Source: an uncultured Oscillospiraceae bacterium (GTDB lineage: Bacteria > Bacillota > Clostridia > Oscillospirales > Oscillospiraceae). Taken from it: a stretch of 7,776 nt of DNA. The position numbers were made by a program, and so were the translations under genes. Shown one piece after another: positions 4,606 through 7,776 of the stretch; position 1 is the stretch's first letter, and the number at the start of each line of letters is the position of its first letter. The notes under the pieces are model-generated. The model ran no database searches. It had not been told where the DNA came from and saw only the letters and a program-made list of their open reading frames with translations. The stretch spans positions 1-7,776 of the forward strand of contig CAAFEV010000342.1 in assembly GCA_900762005.1 (NCBI GenBank), read 5' to 3'.

Positions 4606-6081
4606 ATGACTGAGGAGCAAAAAGGGCAGAACCAAAACACGGAACAAGCAGCACTGCACGATGAAAGTCCGAAGCCGGACGCGCTGGAGACCGATAACGC
4701 AGCAAAAGCACAGCAGACCGGCTATCAACGCCCGCAGCGGCCGCGTAAACGGCGTTGGCTTCCGAGTTTTTTCGCACTCGGCTTTGCCGTCCTTGCGATG
4801 CTGACAATCGGCGCGTTAGCGGTGTATCTGTACCTTTCTTATCGGCGCGGCAGCCTCGACGCGGCAGATATCGGGCTTGTAAAAGCGGGAGTCGTGCTCA
4901 CCGCTGCCTTTTCACTGCTGTCCGCAGCCCTTGCGATTCTTGCTTTTATTTTGCGCAAGCAAAAGAAAACGATGGCAATTCTTGCGGTTGTTTTTTCGAC
5001 GCTGCTGTTGCTGCTGTGCGGCGGCGCGGCGTATCTATACTACTATTCCTTCGGCGGTCTGCAGACCGATGCGGCGTTTAATGCGCTGGACGATAAGGAG
5101 CTTTATGTTGTCGTGACGCAGCCGGACGGGCAGCTGATACCGGGCAATGTGCCGGAGAATACCGCGACGCAGGAGGAGATAGACGCCGCGGCAAATTTGG
5201 AGGAGGTCGAATGGGAATATCTGACTGACGGTGATTTGCCGCAGGAGACATTGGATGCCATACATCCCGTAAAACCGATTAACCACAGCTATCTCTTGGA
5301 TGGCTCGGAGCAGATTTCCAACTATTTACTGCTGGGCTTGGACGAGCGCGGCAGCTCGGATTCGGTGATGATATTTTCTGTAGACCGCTACCATCACAAG
5401 CTGAAAATGATATCCATACCGCGTGATTCCTATGTCCGCATTCCGCAGTTCGGCAGCTATGCGAAGCTGGCCTATGCATATAACTGGGGCGGCGCGGCTT
5501 GGAGCGTCGGAACGGTCAACCAAAATTTCTCACTCAACGTGACAGACTATATCTCCGTAGACTTTGAGCAGCTTGCGAAAATTATCGATTATGTCGGCGG
5601 CGTCACGGTGGAGATGAATGACAAGGAGGCATATTATCTGCGCGGGTTTCCCGGTGTGCATACTGGCTCCTGTCTGCTGGGCGGCGAGACAACCGTCCAC
5701 TATGCGCGGATTCGCGCTGACAGCGAGCTTAACCGCACCGGACGTCAGCGCGAGGTATTGCAAGCTGTTCTGAATACCGTGAAGCAGATGCCGGCAACGG
5801 ACTATCCGGCACTGATTCGCTATTGCCTCGGCAGCTGCCAGACCTCGTTTACCGCAGACAACCTGCTGGAGCTTGCGCTTGAAGCGGTACAAAACGGTTA
5901 TACGATTGAGCAGTATTCCGTGCTCAATATGGTAGATTACTGGGGCGGAAAGCTCGGCAAAGAGCAGTATTTCTACTGCGTATACGACATGGGCATTGCG
6001 AGCGACCGGGTGTACCGTACAATCTACGAGGAGCTTTATGTCTCCGGTTATCCCGAGGATTCCGTGAAGCCTGAGGAATGA
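4606..6081 (+). CDS. LytR-CpsA-Psr (LCP) family protein with three N-terminal membrane spans
   Basis: LCP enzymes transfer lipid-linked glycopolymers such as teichoic acid or capsule onto peptidoglycan outside the membrane. This 491-aa protein has a polar Gln/Lys-rich cytoplasmic head (1-50), predicted membrane helices at about 51-78, 89-117 and 122-147, a linker, and an extracytoplasmic LCP domain from about 236. LCP motifs: YLLLGLDERGSSDSVMIFSVD (240-260) with D246 and R248, MISIPRDSYVRIP (268-280) with R273, VDFEQLAKIIDYVGGVTVEM (318-337), and YARIRADSELNRTGRQREVL (366-385) with R370, D372, R377 and R380, the lipid-phosphate binding arginines. Many LCP proteins have one span, so three is a notable variant. 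Four extracytoplasmic cysteines (356, 407, 411, 458) are also present. AAAGGAG lies eight bases before the ATG. It is transcribed alone, between two terminators. The exact glycopolymer cannot be inferred. Confidence 0.92.
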   Translation: MTEEQKGQNQNTEQAALHDESPKPDALETDNAAKAQQTGYQRPQRPRKRRWLPSFFALGFAVLAMLTIGALAVYLYLSYRRGSLDAADIGLVKAGVVLTAAFSLLSAALAILAFILRKQKKTMAILAVVFSTLLLLLCGGAAYLYYYSFGGLQTDAAFNALDDKELYVVVTQPDGQLIPGNVPENTATQEEIDAAANLEEVEWEYLTDGDLPQETLDAIHPVKPINHSYLLDGSEQISNYLLLGLDERGSSDSVMIFSVDRYHHKLKMISIPRDSYVRIPQFGSYAKLAYAYNWGGAAWSVGTVNQNFSLNVTDYISVDFEQLAKIIDYVGGVTVEMNDKEAYYLRGFPGVHTGSCLLGGETTVHYARIRADSELNRTGRQREVLQAVLNTVKQMPATDYPALIRYCLGSCQTSFTADNLLELALEAVQNGYTIEQYSVLNMVDYWGGKLGKEQYFYCVYDMGIASDRVYRTIYEELYVSGYPEDSVKPEE

Positions 6082-6087
6082 ACAGGC

Positions 6088-6131
6088 AAACGGCAGAATT
6101 CCGCTGAATTACGGGCGGAATTCTGCCGTTT
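6088..6131 (+). terminator. 17-bp perfect hairpin after the LCP gene, probable terminator
   Basis: Arms 6088-6104 (AAACGGCAGAATTCCGC) and 6115-6131 are exact reverse complements around a 10-base loop, starting six bases after the LCP stop. The A and T runs are inside the stem, and only TTTCCTCC follows on the plus strand, so the U-tract is weak. Termination or 3'-end protection of the LCP transcript is likely from position; strength is uncertain. It also separates LCP from the nrdR promoter. Confidence 0.65.
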
Positions 6132-6141
6132 CCTCCGTATG

Positions 6142-6189
6142 AAAAAAACCAAAAAAAAGATAGACATTTAGTACTTTCTTTGCTAAAAT
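6142..6189 (+). promoter_or_regulatory. Sigma-A promoter of nrdR with upstream A-tracts
   Basis: TAGACA (6161-6166, 5 of 6), a 17-base spacer and TAAAAT (6184-6189, 5 of 6). Two runs of A (6142-6148 and 6151-6158) sit directly upstream of the -35 box where an UP element would bind the RNA polymerase alpha subunit. Transcription should start at about 6196, inside the candidate NrdR box, leaving a leader of about 27 bases with AAAGGAG. Confidence 0.85.
6159..6174 (+). promoter_or_regulatory. Possible second, degenerate NrdR box over the -35 region
   Basis: GATAGACATTTAGTAC shares the right half TTAGTAC/ATAGTAC with the box at 6191-6206, and the two TAGTAC copies are exactly 32 bases apart, about three helical turns. 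NrdR boxes in other bacteria usually come in pairs at about 31-32 bases. Its left half is poor (6 of 10 core positions), partly because it also has to serve as the -35 box. Confidence 0.4.
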
Positions 6190-6190
6190 G

Positions 6191-6206
6191 AAACTAAATA
6201 TAGTAC
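6191..6206 (+). promoter_or_regulatory. Candidate NrdR box (autoregulatory operator)
   Basis: AAACTAAATATAGTAC matches the known NrdR-box consensus acaCwAtATaTwGtgt at about 12 of 16 positions and at 9 of 10 in the CwATATATwG core. It begins one base after the -10 hexamer and covers the expected transcription start, an effective place for repression. The gene downstream is nrdR itself. Confidence 0.65.
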
Positions 6207-6222
6207 AAAGGAGACAAGCTCT

Positions 6223-6678
6223 ATGAAATGTCCGTTTTGTGGCTTCGAAGAAAGCAAGGTGGTCGATTCGCGCCATTCCGACGACAACAGCAGCATCCGC
6301 CGCCGCCGCGAGTGCCTTTCGTGCCAAAAGCGTTTTACAACCTATGAGACGGTGGAAAGCCTGCCGATTGTCGTTGTGAAGAAGGATAACAGCCGGGAGC
6401 CGTTTGACCGCAACAAAATTATGCGCGGCATGGTGCGTGCCTGTGAAAAACGTCCGGTCAGTATGGCGGCGTTGGAAGCTGCGGTCACCGAAATTGAGCA
6501 GATTGTGCAAAATTCGTTGGAGCGCGAGGTCAGCACCGGAAAAATCGGCGAGCTGGTCATGGAACGGCTCAAGCCGCTCGACGAGGTTGCCTATGTCCGT
6601 TTTGCGTCGGTTTACCGCCAGTTTAAGGACATTAACAGCTTTATGCACGAGCTGAATAAGATATTAGAAGAGAAATGA
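6223..6678 (+). CDS. nrdR: Transcriptional repressor NrdR
   Basis: This 151-aa protein senses the ATP/dATP state and represses ribonucleotide reductase genes. The N-terminal zinc ribbon uses MKCPFC (C3, C6) and CLSC (C31, C34), with the DNA-binding stretch SRHSDDNSSIRRRRECLSC between, and RFTTYE at 37-42. The ATP-cone domain runs from about 48 to 138 (VVVKKDNSREPFDRNKIMRGM, later VAYVRFASVYRQFKDI). Length and motifs are standard. AAAGGAG lies nine bases before the ATG. It is the first gene of a unit whose second gene, a deacetylase, overlaps its stop by ATGA. No ribonucleotide reductase gene is in the window. A candidate NrdR box at its promoter suggests autoregulation. Confidence 0.98.
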   Translation: MKCPFCGFEESKVVDSRHSDDNSSIRRRRECLSCQKRFTTYETVESLPIVVVKKDNSREPFDRNKIMRGMVRACEKRPVSMAALEAAVTEIEQIVQNSLEREVSTGKIGELVMERLKPLDEVAYVRFASVYRQFKDINSFMHELNKILEEK

Positions 6679-7776
6679 AACGGTTAATTATTGCCCTGTC
6701 CGGGATTGCTGCGGTTCTTGCGATTGCTCTTTTGCTAATTGAGACGGGCGTTTTCGACGGCGCGCCGCAAAAGCCGGCGCAGCCGGTTGCCACCACCGTT
6801 GCGCCGACGCAGCCGGAAATTACCGCGCCGCCGACCGCAGCGCAGACAACCGCGCCGCAGCCACAGCCGGAGCTGTGCGAGCAGCAGTATGTTCTCAACG
6901 GTGTGCGCTTAACGGTCTATACGCTCGAGGGCGAGCTGCTGGCTCCGGTTGAGGAGTTTGCGAACGCGGCGGGTCTGGGCGCGGACGGCAACGCAAGCGC
7001 AGCGGATAAGGCACTTTTGCAGCCCGGCGATGATGATACGCCGGCAACCTTAGACGGCGAGCCGCTTACAAGCTATTACGGCGGCGCACTCTATCTGCCC
7101 TTGCAGCGGGCGATTGACGCATTCGGCTACCCCGATTATGTGCTTGACGGGATACATTACCTGACCTCCGCAGCACGCGCTCTCCCTGTTTCGGAGAATG
7201 TCAATGTCCCCGTGCTGATGTACCACGCTGTCAGCGATGAAATGTGGGGCATCGACGAGCTGTTTGTCAGCCCTTCCTCCATGGACGCGCAACTGGCATA
7301 TTTAACGGAAAACGGCTATGATGCCATCTGGTTTGAGGATTTGACCCACTTGGAGGACTACGACAAGCCAATCATCTTAACATTTGATGACGGCTACGAT
7401 GACAACTACACGGAGCTGTTTCCGCTGTTAAAGAAGTACGGCGTCAAGGCAACAATCTTTGTCATTGGCAACGCGCCCGGAACAAGCCACAAGGCAACCG
7501 AGGCACAGATTAAGGAAATGTCCGACAGCGGCCTGGTCTCCATTCAGAGCCACGGTTACACCCATGCCGACATGGACTCTCTGAGTAGGGACGCCTTGAT
7601 TTATGAGATGGACGAGACACAGAAGGTGCTTGCCCGCATTACCGGCAAGGTACCGTATGTTCTGTGTTATCCGACAGGGAAGTACAACGACACCGCCTTA
7701 GAGGTCGCGAAACAGTATTATCAATTCGGCATTAAGATGGTCGGCGGACTGTACAATACCGCAGATGATCCGCTAC
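6675..7776 (+). CDS. Membrane-anchored polysaccharide deacetylase, cut by the window edge
   Basis: The frame is open for 367 codons from the ATG overlapping the nrdR stop to the right edge, so the C-terminus is missing. Residues 1-22 are a signal anchor (MKRLIIALSG then a hydrophobic run). Residues 30-66 are a Pro/Thr/Ala/Gln-rich linker suited to span or contact the wall. Residues about 72-165 contain LNGVRL, LYLPLQRAIDAFGY and LDGIHYLTS, recalling a degenerate copper-amine-oxidase-like N-terminal domain. The NodB deacetylase domain starts at VPVLMYHAVSD (178-188), with ILTFDDGYDDNY (234-245; D238 probable base, D239 metal ligand), QSHGYTHADM (291-300; H293 and H297 metal ligands) and CYPTGKYND (331-339). 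It probably deacetylates peptidoglycan or another surface glycan. Unlike the PdaA upstream, it has the intact TFDDG motif. No own ribosome site is needed because of coupling to nrdR. Confidence 0.9.
   Translation, partial: MKRLIIALSGIAAVLAIALLLIETGVFDGAPQKPAQPVATTVAPTQPEITAPPTAAQTTAPQPQPELCEQQYVLNGVRLTVYTLEGELLAPVEEFANAAGLGADGNASAADKALLQPGDDDTPATLDGEPLTSYYGGALYLPLQRAIDAFGYPDYVLDGIHYLTSAARALPVSENVNVPVLMYHAVSDEMWGIDELFVSPSSMDAQLAYLTENGYDAIWFEDLTHLEDYDKPIILTFDDGYDDNYTELFPLLKKYGVKATIFVIGNAPGTSHKATEAQIKEMSDSGLVSIQSHGYTHADMDSLSRDALIYEMDETQKVLARITGKVPYVLCYPTGKYNDTALEVAKQYYQFGIKMVGGLYNTADDPL

Noticed and set aside
6109..6648. A 179-codon minus-strand open frame antisense to nrdR
   Set aside because: It covers the nrdR gene and its promoter in reverse; nrdR has all family motifs, so this is a shadow.
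1..7776. Search for CRISPR arrays, tRNA or rRNA genes, IS ends, phage or defence genes
   Set aside because: No repeat-spacer pattern, no cloverleaf-like or rRNA-like sequence, no transposase or nuclease motif was found in any frame.

Overview
The window reads as ordinary chromosome from a spore-forming Firmicute, most likely a Clostridia lineage of moderate GC, perhaps Oscillospirales/Ruminococcaceae-like. The lineage is an inference from gene content: a YlxM-Ffh-S16-KhpA operon, a PdaA-type spore-cortex deacetylase, NrdR, an LCP wall ligase, strong AGGAGG-type ribosome binding sites and Gram-positive sigma-A promoters. I see no IS element, phage gene, CRISPR array, tRNA or rRNA.

Left part, minus strand. 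Positions 1-62 hold the tail of a plus-strand unit from outside the window, ending in a terminator. Next come two minus-strand genes coupled by an ATGA overlap: a 68-aa two-span membrane protein and a Sfp-type 4'-phosphopantetheinyl transferase. They have their own perfect-consensus promoter (TTGACA-17-TATAAT). Upstream of them is the signal-recognition-particle operon ylxM-ffh-rpsP-khpA. It starts at a strong promoter (3348-3376) and ends at a strong hairpin terminator just after khpA, so the rimM-trmD-rplS genes that follow in Bacillus are not in this operon.

Right part, plus strand. A divergent control region (3348-3460), with back-to-back TTGACA boxes forming an inverted repeat, separates ylxM from pdaA, a muramic-delta-lactam deacetylase for spore cortex. 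It is followed by a 50-aa Cys/Gly/Asn-rich mini-protein with 12 cysteines and a hydrophobic N-terminal half, which has its own terminator. Next is an LytR-CpsA-Psr (LCP) family protein with three N-terminal membrane spans, closed by a 17-bp perfect hairpin. The last unit is nrdR, with a good promoter and a candidate NrdR box at the start point (a weaker copy lies exactly 32 bp upstream). It is coupled by ATGA to a membrane-anchored polysaccharide deacetylase that runs off the right edge.

Two themes emerge: protein export and translation (Ffh, S16, KhpA) on the left, and envelope building (PdaA, LCP, second deacetylase) on the right. The least explained parts are the Cys-rich mini-protein, the coupling of a ribonucleotide-reductase repressor to a cell-wall deacetylase, and the small membrane protein tied to the phosphopantetheinyl transferase. 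I found no clear new multi-gene system.
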